Below are positions 1 through 10,919 of a stretch of DNA of 64,000 nt, one piece after another. A model generated the notes under the pieces. It was not told the DNA's origin and did not search any database. It saw only the letters and a list, made by a program, of their open reading frames with translations. This stretch comes from Loripinus fragilis. Taxonomy: Eukaryota; Mollusca; Bivalvia; Lucinida; Lucinidae. The DNA lies in assembly GCA_964019695.1 (NCBI GenBank), contig OZ026527.1, forward strand, positions 73,867,471 through 73,931,470. Direction: 5' to 3'. The first letter of the stretch is position 1, and the number at the start of each line of letters is the position of its first letter. Made by a program: the position numbers and the translations under genes.

Positions 1-158
1 TAGTGGGCAAAATGACGAACACTAGATTAGGGTCTTGTATTGTCAAAATACTTATATCTATACCATACTGCACTTGGTAGTACAAAACAGCTGTAACAGG
101 CCCCCAGATAAAGAGTGCGTAACTGAAAATTATTTTCTTATTTCTGAACCAAAACATA

Positions 159-216
159 GGTTGTGGGTACGTAAAAGAACCGTCTCAATGAGGCAGTTCG
201 TTCGAGCACCCAAAAG
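159..216. repeat. Short hairpin repeat, copy 1
   Basis: Imperfect inverted repeat starting GTTGTGGGTAC and ending GAGCACCCAAAAG. The same hairpin recurs at 2912-2983 and 6479-6535. Upstream flanks of copies 1 and 3 are also similar (a TTCTTATTTCT-like stretch follows AGATAA), so the mobile or duplicated unit is larger than the hairpin. This is the most decayed of the three copies. Confidence 0.55.
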
Positions 217-1635
217 TTGAAAACACACAGTGTTTTGCCAAGGCCGCGCCATTGGCGCTTAAAAAATCCATATGGTGCGAAAAAATTCCCGTAGATGGGC
301 CGCTGTGCGCGTTTCGAATCATCAATTTACCGATTAAGTAATTACGCGAATCAGTTTGTAACAGAAACAGCTGTTTTTGTTGCTAAGCAGTCGTTAGACA
401 GGTGAATAGGCGAACCTGATTAGTGCCTTGCATCATCTCAGCAAGTTTCAACCAATCGTATGCGTGTAAGTACAAGCTTTCATAAAAAATTGGGGAAGCA
501 AAAATCAATACATGTACGGATTGAAAATAGCTGGTACGGATCAAGTTTCAATTGGACCGGTACTGATGGTAGTCAAAATTATCTGGAGCACTGCTCAGTG
601 CTCATATCGATATTCTTTTCACTTTAACCCAAAATGTATCTTGACATTTTCGGACAATATATTGTGGTATTATTGCAATATGCTTGCAAAATATCGCAAT
701 ATATCGCGACACGCTTTTGGCAAATCGTGACAGCCCTACTATGAAGCCATAAAATCTTCAGACAGGTAGCTTTAGAAGAAACAGCAAAAAACTCAGATCA
801 GATCATTCCTGTAGAAGTTTTCTGATCATGGACGACACTATTTGCCATTCTATTACTGCCATTTATACACCTCATCAGCCAGGTATACAGCTTGACCATG
901 ATAATTTACTCAAGACAATTTGTCACAGCTGCAAGTTTAAATTTTGTTCAGATTCTGAAATTTGTAAGTCAAATTTTCTTTCCCAACCACCCATGAAAAT
1001 TGCTTTTCATTTGCTTATGTCCTGCGTAATCAGAGCCTATGGAATTTTCAAAAACATATCGGTACTGTGCCTTGATTAGGCACAATATTGTTTATAAACA
1101 AAAAATAAAGAATGCCTTCTACACAACAGTTAAATTAAACTAGTATTTACCTGCGACGCCCTACGGACGGTTCAACTTGCATTTTGTCGGATCCAGAAAA
1201 CTGAAAACCTGAAAGAGAACACAAAACATTTTTGCACTTTACCTGCAAATTACAATTCAGTGTTTCTGCAAGCCTGGAACTTTTGGGGGTCATTGGGGAC
1301 CCCTTGTTTGAAAATTTGGGTGTCATTGACAAATTTAGAGGGTCAGAACTTTTTAATATCAATTTTCAATTTCATGTGTTTTTATTGCTTATGGACCTTG
1401 GTAGTTGGTACATCAGGATATGAAAAGTAACAATTGTTTTGCTCACTCATATTTGAACAGAGACACTGCTTCCAATGATGCATCATGCTTTGTATTGGTT
1501 CGTTTGAATATGTCTGACACACGTAGAATGTCTCAAATATGTGCCCCTCTGAAACACAGGTTTTACACATTGTTTTATGTCAATCAGCCAGAGAACATTT
1601 TTGAGCCAGTTGTCTCGAAGTTCTACATGCATGTT

Positions 1636-1692
1636 TCGCCACGAGGTTGTCTGCGGTTTGTGATTGTGGTATTTCCTGATCATACTCGCTAT
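1636..1692 (+). repeat. T2 dispersed tail fragment
   Basis: Contains GTTTGTGATTGTGGTATTTC followed by CTGATCATACTC. The same string occurs at 19376-19505 and 58813-59069. It looks like the 3' end of a retroelement, ending in a CTTAC motif in the best copy, and resembles the Naiad tails in this window (GATTGTATCGATTCCTGATC). Confidence 0.5.
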
Positions 1693-2911
1693 TTTCGGCT
1701 CATTTGCTGTTTCAGGGGAACTATGCAATGATTTTTTGCTCGTTGACAAGTCACTATCCTGACTATCTAAGGCCTGTGAGGACCAGAAATAATTACGCCT
1801 GCTCATGAATTTCATGACCGGGCCGCCAGCATTGTTGTTTAATACTTTATCGCTTTACTTGATCTAAAAATGGACTGACACATTGGTTTCTTATAGTCTG
1901 ATGTACTGGAACAAAAACTATTTTTCTGTCCTAAAATATTGCTTTAAAATTTAATTTAGTTGTAAAAACGCCCAAAAAGCAGAGCCAAAATGAATAGGAA
2001 TGAACCCCATATGTGCGAATCGACAGTAACTTCTGACATGCGCAGTCGTCTTATTAAGAATTAAACAGACATGTCACAGAAATACCCAGCAAAAGTGTTT
2101 GTGTGCAGGTCCATTTTGCACTTGAGAACTTTTTGTAGAAATATTATCGATGGAAACTTGACAAGTCCTCAAATCTCAGAAAATAAACGGGCGATAGAGT
2201 TTCGATCTCGCTGCTTTTTTGTTTGTATGACGCAAAACGCATAGACCAACTATCAGTGCGTCGGCAGTCAATTTATTGAAAGACGCAAGAAACACACTCT
2301 CGCGGAAACCCAGTTACATTACAACTCCATCAACACTAAGTAAGTATACTCAAGAATTTGGCATTTCCACCAAAAAGCACATTTAACCCAATAGGGTTAT
2401 TAAATTCAATTGAATAATTCTAAATTATTTTTTTCATGTTAATTGCCAACGCCAGTTTTAACTTTTCAAACCACATTAACAGGCGGATGACGTTGGCACA
2501 TGCGGCTGTACTTGCGTCTTTTGCAACAGGTTGAGGAGTATCTGGAAGCACTTTAAGATTTTGAATATTCCTGTTCCTTAGGATATAAACAGCCAATTAC
2601 GCCAAAAAGTAGATGAAATGAATGTTTCCAGAGGCCTAAAACTTCATGATTTGATTTTTTCTTTCCATTTGCTGTCGAGAATTTTTTTGCACTCATTATG
2701 GAAGGTATTGATACTCTGTGACTTTTTAAATTTGGGTTGGCTCAGAATTATCGAGACGTCATGCCAACCATAAGCCACAGTGTTTCGATTTTCTACTGAA
2801 TGCAAGCTAAAAGGTGGGACTTGTCAATTTTATTTTTCACATAATGAAAATATCAATATTTTACAATTAGCATTTTAGCAGGTGGCGCGTTTCTAAAGTT
2901 CTTCAGTATAT

Positions 2912-2983
2912 GTTGTGGATGCTCAAAAGAACCGTCTCAATGAGACCGTAGAGACGGTTTAGACCGTTCTTTTGAGCACCCCA
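2912..2983. repeat. Short hairpin repeat, copy 2
   Basis: Arms read GTTGTGGATGCTCAAAAGAA and TTCTTTTGAGCACCCC. The interior holds a second nested pair, CCGTCTC/GAGACGG. A transcript would fold into a compact cruciform. See copies at 159-216 and 6479-6535. Confidence 0.7.
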
Positions 2984-3490
2984 AAAATATGCTAAAAATT
3001 ATGGGTAAGAACTTAACAACTTGACGCTGAAAATTTTGTTTTATCTAAAACTGTGATGCTCCAACCAGGGCTCACCCTGCCATTAGCCATTGTAGCCATT
3101 TGCTACTAAAAATGTAGAGTGGCTACAAATATAAGTCATTGGCTAAAAGTACACTCTAGGTGGTTAAAAAATTACATTAGGCCAAATAAAATAATAAGTC
3201 AGGGATCATCCGAGGATGTGCCCGATCCATTTTGTGAGAAAGCTATTAATGTTTTGCTAAAATGGACTTTATTTTTGGCTGGGCCCCATATACAAGCTAT
3301 TCAAATCTCATGTCAATTATGCTCTTATGTGGATATTAAGGATTCTTGGGCCCAACAAATTTTGCAAAGGGCCCATAAAAATTTCAAATGGCCCATTAAA
3401 ATTTGGAAATTTGCATGTATTTGAATGGGATATGGGCCATTGGCCCATTTTAAGGCCCATCATCATTTTGGGCTCGGATTAACCCTGTAA

Positions 3491-3794
3491 GTGTGGTTCA
3501 GGTTTCCCGACCGTCCCTTATTTTTTACCCCCTACCCTAAACTTTTTTTCTCCAAATTTTGAAGTTGAAAAAAAATATCAGAAAAAAATGTATCAAATGC
3601 TCATCTGAATGAAAAAGCTAAATTTCTATGCATTCATTCTTTAGTATTGGAAATAGAGGGACTCTTTTTTATAGCAGCTTTGACTTATTAAATACATTTC
3701 AAAACAGATCTATACACTCCAAGTAAAAAAAAGTTTAAAAAGTTGCCGACCTACCCCTACCCTAATTTTTTTCAAGATGTAACCTGAACCACAC
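3491..3794. mobile_element. MITE with GTGTGGTTCAGGTT termini, copy 1
   Basis: Non-coding element of about 304 bp with inverted termini GTGTGGTTCAGGTT and AACCTGAACCACAC. A second copy lies in the opposite orientation at 52873-53220; shared interior words include CTACCCTAA and TTCTCCAAAT with TTTTGAAGTT. No transposase is encoded. Superfamily unknown; the flanks are AT-rich and do not give a clear target duplication. Confidence 0.75.
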
Positions 3795-3940
3795 ATATTT
3801 TTTTATTTGGTCTTATCTGCGAAAGTGTATTTTGATCAGCTTTTGGATTTTCCAATATTGCTTTTATTATTCCTTCAAATTTCATTATTGTGCCATATTT
3901 AACTCTGAATGCTGGATTTTTTTCAATACCATCAGGGTGT

Positions 3941-4004
3941 CAAACAGTTTGGATCCAGATCAGGCCGACATTTTGTCTGGCCTGATCTGGGTCCAAACTG
4001 TTTG
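3941..4004. repeat. 64-bp hairpin
   Basis: Near-perfect inverted repeat: CAAACAGTTTGGATCCAGAT CAGGCC pairs with GGCCTGATCTGGGTCCAAAC TGTTTG, with one mismatch and a loop of about 12 bases. No terminator or gene context explains it; most likely a very short foldback element. Confidence 0.75.
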
Positions 4005-4354
4005 CAAAGGTTATCAGCAGATGACAAAAGTTGCTGCTAGCGGGTAGAGTTAAACAGAACAACTTCTTGATACTACTTTCTGGCTAAAACTCTTGGCTAA
4101 AGTCAATTTCATTTGGCTCCAACTTTTTCCATTTGGCTAAAGTGTTGGCTACAACAAATTCTGAGCCAGGGTAAGCCAATATTTGGGGCCAAAAAGTATC
4201 TTTTTCCCCCCAATTAAGTCAAAAATTCCCAAATCCCAATCCTCAGACATCTTGCTTACTCGCACTGCTTAAGGAGTGTTACTGCAAATCGCTGGTGCTC
4301 CCCTCATGCAGTTGCAAAAAACATTGAAGGAATCACACTCCTATAAACTATCTA

Positions 4355-4726
4355 CAGGGTTCCCGCAGAAATTCAAAAACACAGTATCATGATTTTCCCA
4401 TGATTTTCCATTTAATGCGCAGACTACAACTTCCCTTTTTAGCAGCAACTTCACACTTAGCATAAATGCGGAATGCAGCAAGAACAGCATGCTTGCAGAC
4501 CATGCATGCATTTTGAAATAATTAAAACTTGAAACCACCAGTAGCCAGAAAACTAGCCGAACACCGAAGTGTCCAACAGCTCTTTTTCTGGCTACTGGTG
4601 GTTTTGTCAAATTATTTCACAAAATTCCATGACTTTTCCTTGATTATTCAGGTTATTTCAAATTCCATGATTTTTCCATGCATGGAACTTTTTTCTAGTG
4701 ATTTTCCAGAGCATGTGGGAACCCTG
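4355..4726. mobile_element. hAT-like MITE
   Basis: The termini are inverted: CAGGGTTCCCGCAG at the left and CATGTGGGAACCCTG at the right. CAGGGTTCCC ends are common in non-autonomous hAT elements (family knowledge). An internal perfect inverted repeat (AAACCACCAGTAGCCAGAAA at 4533-4552 and its complement near 4583-4603) suggests a second foldback inside. The flanking 8-mers do not match convincingly, so the hAT assignment is tentative. Confidence 0.6.
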
Positions 4727-5776
4727 ATCAATCTTGATATCCTCAGTAGTCTGGGAATTGACCACCGACGGAGAAAGACCAGTCCACTGTGGAATAGTTT
4801 GGGGAAAAATGAGTTCTTCAGGGCATCACTGTATGTCTGGTATCTACAATATTGGGCACCGGTGCGTATAATAACAGGAATGAACCAGAACGCACCGGAA
4901 TGGGCCTCCATAACCGGAATGGATATCAAAATTAATTTGTTTTATGCAAATAGATTTATTATTCTACCATAATTTATCTTGGAATTTCAGTTTCTAATGA
5001 TATTTCACCTTTTGAAGTGCATTTGAGCACCGTCAGTGGTTTGTTGTACATGGTTGACGTGTACACATTTAAATTGTGTCAGTTCGTATTGATGATGAAC
5101 ATTCTATAGAAATAAGTGCTCAGAAATAAGTCTGATCAAATGGCAGCTGTGTACATTATAGTCCCCATACCAATGCTCACATGATGGTGCCTGGTCTTTA
5201 CAAATAGTCAAGCACATGCATGGATATAAGAGCTGTTCTGTGAGACTCATCTGGGTAGCCCCACATAAATAGCCCATATTGGACCAATATATGCGTGTTT
5301 GCTGGTACAGCATTACGTCATTTGAATGCTTTGACAACCACTGCATCCAAAATGATTTTTCTACAATAGAAATATGCACATACTATGAAAAAGGTATGCA
5401 GTGATCTTTATTACATACATTCATACTTTATAGGTGACTGGTGTGTCTAAGCCTTAAGCAATAAGGTACTTGAATATCAGTGCAAGACAGAAAATATTTT
5501 AGAAAACAGTTTTTGCATTTAAACTGACTGGGCACCTAAGATATTTGATATATTACATTACCAAAATTTATTGTCAAGTACACTTAAAACATGTATTTAA
5601 GAGTGAATCTTGTACGTTCCGGTTATGGAGGTCCATTCCGGTTAAACGCACCCATTGGGCAATGTGTGATGCCCTGGTAGATTTCAAACTGTGAGCGAGG
5701 TTAGGTATACTGGGATAATCAGTTTTCGCCAACATAAGCAGATATGGCTCTGAGGATAGCAAAACAAAATACAACC
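4727..5776. other. Anonymous AT-rich spacer
   Basis: No gene, RNA or clear repeat recognised. Open frames here lack domains and conflict on opposite strands. Confidence 0.5.
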
Positions 5777-6734
5777 CAGGGTTTTTTTTGGCCCGTTTTG
5801 ACGACCGATATTCGGTCGTGTTCCCAATGCCAAAAAGTATGTTTTTTTCCCAATTTGAATAAGAAAATTCCCAATTCAAGGAACAAAAAAAAAACGGGAG
5901 AAAAAATAACAAAATATCGCCATTTTACGATGTTTATGTTTGTGGTTGAAAGAGCGGGTCCAAACAGTCCGAATGATACAAGGGAAATAACCAAATATTG
6001 CAAACTCCCAAACGGTAACATCCCTTTGCGGCAATTCAGCAGAATTTATTCGAGAAGGTGCCGGGGAGTTTGTAATAAACACACATGGTTTATTTTACTG
6101 GTACCCTACTCTGGCGTATTAATTTAGATTAAACGGGGCACCTTTCTCATAACAAAAAAAGAAAAAGCTTGTAACATATTTTCGCGATGTCGCACAATAC
6201 GAAATATTACAGAAAGAAGCTAAAAAAATGGAGTCAAGTAAAAAAATAGATGTGCTTTTTCGTCAGCAAGCATTAGCATCGGAGAATTCTGCAAATATCA
6301 CCCCCAAACAGACCGAAAAAGTAGAAGCATCGGCCGAAATTGCCGAATCGTTTAAATCATTAATGGTCATTAGCCTATATTATTAGGCCTATATTACTTT
6401 TAAGTTTAACCTTTCCAGTACTCTAGATAAGAGTGCTGTTTAGAAAAAATATTCTTATATTTCTCAAGCAAAATATATGTTGTGAGTACTCAAAAGAACC
6501 ATCTTAATAAGAGGGTTCTTTTGAGCACCCACAACAAATGGTAAATCAAATTGTAAATCAGATTTCAGAATTTGCTTATGAGTCAGTGAAGAGTAAGAAG
6601 TTGAATAAACGAAATACTTGATATTTTTGTTTTTATTATAGGGTGTGTTTACTCCCAATTTTGTATAAAACGACGCGAAAATTCCCAATTCTAGGGGTCG
6701 GGTCATGTTCCCAAAATGCTGAGAAAAAACCCTG
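5777..6734. mobile_element. TIR element with CAGGGTTTTTT ends and CAACC flanks
   Basis: Starts CAGGGTTTTTTTTGG and ends CTGAGAAAAAACCCTG. The pentamer CAACC lies directly outside both ends (5772-5776 and 6735-6739), consistent with a 5-bp target duplication. Subterminal regions share TTCCCAATT words in inverted orientation. A related but partial left end is visible near 4185-4245. A short hairpin repeat (6479-6535) lies inside. No transposase domain was seen, so it is probably non-autonomous. Confidence 0.6.
6479..6535. repeat. Short hairpin repeat, copy 3
   Basis: The cleanest copy of this family. GTTGTGAGTACTCAAAAGAA pairs with TTCTTTTGAGCACCCACAAC, one to two mismatches over about 22 bases. 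Located inside the CAGGGTTTTTT element. Confidence 0.75.
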
Positions 6735-7773
6735 CAACCTGACCAGAAAATGATTTTATCCTAAAATTTCAACCTTTTATAATAATGTGTGATACCATAG
6801 ACCATCAAAATTTGTTTTTTAATTTTCAAAAACTTTGATTTGTTTGTCCACCCGTTTTTCAGCCATCTTGAAAATAGTAATCTAAGTTCGACAACTCTTG
6901 TTAACCTGAATTAAGAGGCATCATAAAGGGTTGGATAGATAAAAAATCAATAGATGTTATGAGACGAACATTTTTTGTCATTCAATGAACAAAAATTATT
7001 GTGAATCTTCTATGATTTAATTTATTGTAATCAAAAATATTTCAGTCCTGTTTTTCTTCAATATTCAAATCAAATTCAAATTGATTTGAACCCCTAGGTT
7101 CATTGGGGTGCTACCACACAGGCAGTAAATGAAAAAGTAGACATAAAAACTTTCTTTTATGTACTATAGGGATACATCAAGCCATTGCAGGTGAAAGATT
7201 GATATAATTTATCAAAAAATCATTGTTAGATATATCTTCCATACAGATGCTTATTAGCCAGAGCATTGTTTCTGAGTCTTAACATTAATAAGAACCCCCT
7301 TATGATAAATTCAATGATTTCCCCACTTGGGACCCCAATACATCACTGAGTTTTCTAACATCCACCGTGAGGATGTCAGCAGAAATGAAGATGGAGGAAG
7401 CAATGAATTCACCAAGTAAAACGTATCAGAATCATAATTTAAAGATTGGTGTTAAAAAGAATTAGTGAAAATGGCGGAAAAACATTGATGCAGGCCAGTG
7501 ACCATTATCTTACCACTCAAATATGCATTTTCTTACTGCATAACAACTTAAAAGACAGCTTTTCTTTTGCCCTTGGAAATCCCCTTTTCAGAATGAGTCT
7601 GTGACTTCACACAAGTGAAAAAACGGTGGGAATGTTCAATTGGCGAAATTACATTCTTGGCGAAATTAGCTTACTCCACTATACTTACAAGTCTTTTTCT
7701 ATAGACACAGCACCAGAATGTATTCTATAAAAGTGAAGCAGGGAGGACCGATCCCTACGTGCCTCAAGAGATC
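6735..7773. other. Anonymous AT-rich spacer
   Basis: No coding sequence or repeat boundary recognised over about 1 kb. Confidence 0.5.
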
Positions 7774-8900
7774 ACAGACACTTGGGGTCAGTAGAGAAAA
7801 ACAAGCCCCCCCCCCCCCCCCAACCTTCATCCCCCATTAACTTTTGCATTCTTGCATTTTTTCATTTAAAATATGATATTTTGTATGCTTGAAGTTATAC
7901 AGGTGTTAGAAAAAATGACCTAGAACATATGGAAAACATTTGAAAAAAATGCATATTGCTCACAATGATAGAAAAAACACAAGATAAACAACTTCGGCTT
8001 TGCAATTTCGAACCCCCATCGCCGTCAAAAGTGCAATGCGCTCGTAATACTAAACAAACACACAAAACTCTTTCACCGATCAATTCTATATACATTTATC
8101 TACTTCCCGATATAGGTAGCTTTCTCTAAGTCTATCGCTTACCTGCAAAATATGACGAACAAAATCAAAACAAACAATTTCAACCATTAATCACAAATAA
8201 CTGGCACGCTAAAAGTACTGGTTTCCTGCTTTAAATTGCGTCTCGTTGAGGCCGGTAAAAAAATAATAACGCTAAGTGGGTTAAAGTACTTCCCCTTTGA
8301 AGATCTTTGAAGACTGGTTCTCGTTTTGGTAGTTTGCTTTGTTTGAAAACGAGAACCAGTCTTCAAAGATCTTCAAAGGGGAAGTACTTTAACCCACTTA
8401 GCGTTATTATTTTTTTACCGGCCTCAACGAGACGCAATTTAAAGCAGGAAACCAGTACTTTTAACGTGCCAGTTATTTGTGATTAATGGTTGAAATTGTT
8501 TGTTTTGATTTTGTTTGTCATATTTTGCAGGTAAGCGATAGACTTAGAGAAAGCTACAGTACCTATATCGGGAAGTAGATAAATGTATATAGAATTGATC
8601 GGTGAAAGAGTTTTGTGTGTTTGTTTAGTATTACGAGCGCATTGCACTTTTGACGGCGATGGGGCTTCGAAATTGCAAAGCCGAAGTTGTTTATCTTGTG
8701 TTTTTTCTATCATTGTGAGCAATATGCATTTTTTTCAAATGTTTTCCATATGTTCTAGGTCATTTTTTCTAACACCTGTATAACTTCAAGCATACAAAAT
8801 ATCATATTTTAAATGAAAAAATGCAAGAATGCAAAAGTTAATGGGGGATGAAGGTTGGGGGGGGGGGGCTTGTTTTTCTCTACTGACCCCAAGTGTCTGT
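7774..8900. repeat. Giant inverted repeat (foldback) with ~550-bp arms
   Basis: The left arm (7774-8327) is nearly the exact reverse complement of the right arm (8346-8900), separated by an 18-base loop. Differences are few: a 4-base indel near 8110/8556, some substitutions and a different C/G-run length (7807 and 8860). A 66-codon open frame appears in both arms in mirror image with only one or two residue changes; it has no recognised domain. Possibilities are a foldback transposon with long TIRs, a recent palindromic duplication, or an assembly or library artefact. Confidence 0.9.
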
Positions 8901-9130
8901 GCAAGAGATGACCACTCAAGCTAATTTTAGAGAATCCTTTATGGTTAGGGACATTGCAGATCGGGTACCCCACCCCCAAGTGGCAGAATGAAAGAGCATG
9001 CATATAGGCCTGGCAAATTGCAAACATAAAGGTACAAGCAAATAAAGTATGGGTTATCAACAAGCTCTATCAAAACTACAACCAAACCATACGACTAAAT
9101 GAATACTTGAGGAAAGCGAGCTCTCCGATT

Positions 9131-9203
9131 AGAAACCACGTGGTCGCAGCAACCGATCCGCCATGTTGATTTCGCCGGTGCGGCGAGACAGCACATGGTT
9201 TCT
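9131..9203. repeat. Short inverted pair near the host exon
   Basis: AGAAACCACGTG at 9131 and CACATGGTTTCT at 9192-9203 form an inverted pair around a locally GC-rich segment. It lies in the presumed intron just 3' of the RRM exon. It could be a small MITE; function not known. Confidence 0.35.
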
Positions 9204-9287
9204 CAGTAAAACATACAAATTACCACGATAGCAACAGAAATGCAGAGTTGCAAAAAGATAAAGTAATAATGTGTGTAAAGTACACAC

Positions 9288-9496
9288 CGTTTAACCTGTC
9301 AATTGCTTTATCGACGTTGATTTGGTCTGGACAATCGAGGAACGCAAAGCTTCGTTTCACCAAGACGTTTCCTACCACAATGCCGTGTTCCTCAAACACA
9401 TTCCGCAGCGTCCCATCGTCGACATTTGGTTTTAAGTTACCGACATACACTCTAAATAACGTTTCTTGCCCTGTGGAAGACATAGATAAAATCTGC
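9288..9496 (-). CDS. RRM-encoding exon, IGF2BP/Imp-like
   Basis: One coding exon of a probable host RNA-binding protein. The chosen start is the ATG at 9481-9483, giving about 65 codons. The RRM core is visible: RNP2-like VYVGNL near residues 11-16 and RNP1-like KRSFAFLD near residues 44-51, then CPD and KAID. The combination LVK-x-x-F-A-F-x-DCPD followed by KAI and a terminal LNG resembles RRM1 of IGF2BP/Imp proteins, which bind mRNA in the cytoplasm. A pyrimidine-rich acceptor ending TACAG sits just upstream (exon starts at 9496), and a GTGTGT donor follows base 9288, in phase 1. The ATG would therefore lie in the first coding exon after a spliced 5' leader. Later exons (second RRM, KH domains) are not seen in this window. 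It could be another RRM protein or an isolated remnant. Confidence 0.6.
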
Positions 9497-10919
9497 CTGT
9501 ACAAAAAGGAAAAGATCAGGAAATATTATTGTATTTGTTAAGAAAATATAGCGGTACTATATTCCATAGGAAGTTGTTTCGCCGTAAAGTCACCAGCGCA
9601 ATAATATGTTGGCATATTCATTATTTATCAAGGGTACATGACAAGCATAAAAACATCAAGAGCAGCCTTCTCTTTCTAAAGTTCCTTTCATTTTTCGTTG
9701 AAATATTCACAATCGCATGTCACACTTAACTCCAGATAAAAAAAATCTTGCACGTCTTTCTTTTAAATAGGATTAAAGTGTATAAATAAATACCAAAAGT
9801 ACTCTTTGTTTCCTACTATTAATGGAACCGTCTACATTATAGTCCCAAAGAGCCACGTGGTTGATTCTTTAAAGCGACCGTTAGGCGGTCCTTCCGATTA
9901 AAGCGACCGATTCCAAATCGATAATCCCCAGCGACGATACGCAGGGTTAAATACGCTAAGCCGTTAAACGTGATTTCCAAACGTATATCCGACGATATAT
10001 CTCCCCAAATGAAAAATTTGTTTGAATACAGTTATCCCCTAATTCTAATGTACCTGCAAATGTAACGTGACGTCTGATTCTCCTCCCCAGCAAACATGCC
10101 TATAATATGGGTCAATATGGGTCCCCCGGATGGGTCCCATATGCACCCCTATACCCGTGATACAACAGAATTTTTACAGCAAAGAGTTGATACAACACGC
10201 AACGTCACGTGCGAGGATGACCTCTGTTAAGCTGACGATGTTTTGATTTTTACAGGCAATAATAGGAGGAGTTGTGAGCCTAGAGTTTGCGAGAAATAAA
10301 GTGTATCTACCTCTATTTATCGCCATAAGTAGTCTTTTATAAAGCATCTCCTTGCGATAGAAATTCTATATTTCTCGACGGATTTTCCCACCACAGACAC
10401 GAAAATTGATCACACTTGCCAATTGCTCGAATACTTTTTCACCGATTGCCCGCCCCAAACGAGCTGGATAAACCAGAAGCATTCTTTGTTAAATACCAGC
10501 AGAAGAAAATAATGAAATCCAACCGCATTCTACAAACCAGAAAGAAGTTCAAATCCTATTAAGTCTGTATCCTGCTGAGCACGGATATACCCTTATCTGA
10601 AACACATTGTAGATCCGGATCAGTTGGCTTCTCAGGAACCAACTAATCAGGATCTACACTGCTATTTAGTATGCGTCTAATTCAATTGTTAAAATTGAAA
10701 CCATGTAACACATTTGGTTGAAAATTGTCAAGGAATGTAGCATATTGAAATGTTCAGCAAAGCTTTTCACAGGACTGAAAACCTGTATATGTTAAACTTG
10801 AGAACGGATTGCCATCCATCCCCCAAAATGGTGCTAAACACACAGGGTTGTTCGATTAGGATATTTTCACCAGCTGTGAGTCGATGTCCGTGATACAACA
10901 CGCTTTAAAGAAGTTTTTA
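9497..10919. other. Upstream of the RRM exon, no gene seen
   Basis: On the minus strand this is 5' of the RRM exon and may be intron. It contains CACGTG at about 9852 and a block around 10088-10160 with ATGGGTC and GGGTCCC words typical of a dispersed repeat. No exon or promoter could be assigned. Confidence 0.4.

Larger units (their letters stand above)
1..2911. other. Non-coding flank, small repeats only
   Basis: I see no credible coding sequence here. The stretch holds one short hairpin repeat (159-216), one fragment of a dispersed retroelement-like tail (about 1636-1692) and otherwise anonymous AT-rich DNA. The open frames of 60-110 codons show no recognisable domain and overlap one another on both strands, as expected of random frames. 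Confidence 0.6.
3063..4170. repeat. Repeat-rich block with GGCTAA/GGCCCA motifs
   Basis: Bounded by imperfect inverted ends: CCAGGGCTCACCCTG with TTAGCC copies at the left, and TGGCTACA plus GAGCCAGGGTAAGCC at the right. The left interior is dominated by GGCTA and GGCCCAT words. A MITE (3491-3794) and a hairpin (3941-4004) lie within it. It may be one decayed DNA element with later insertions; the outer boundaries are uncertain. Confidence 0.35.

Noticed and set aside
828..1731. Overlapping 60-110-codon frames as host genes
   Set aside because: No domain, no splice context, and frames on both strands overlap. Part of the sequence is a dispersed repeat.
7895..8783. Mirror-image 66-codon frames as a conserved gene pair
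   Set aside because: The identity between the two is explained fully by the giant inverted repeat. No domain was recognised.
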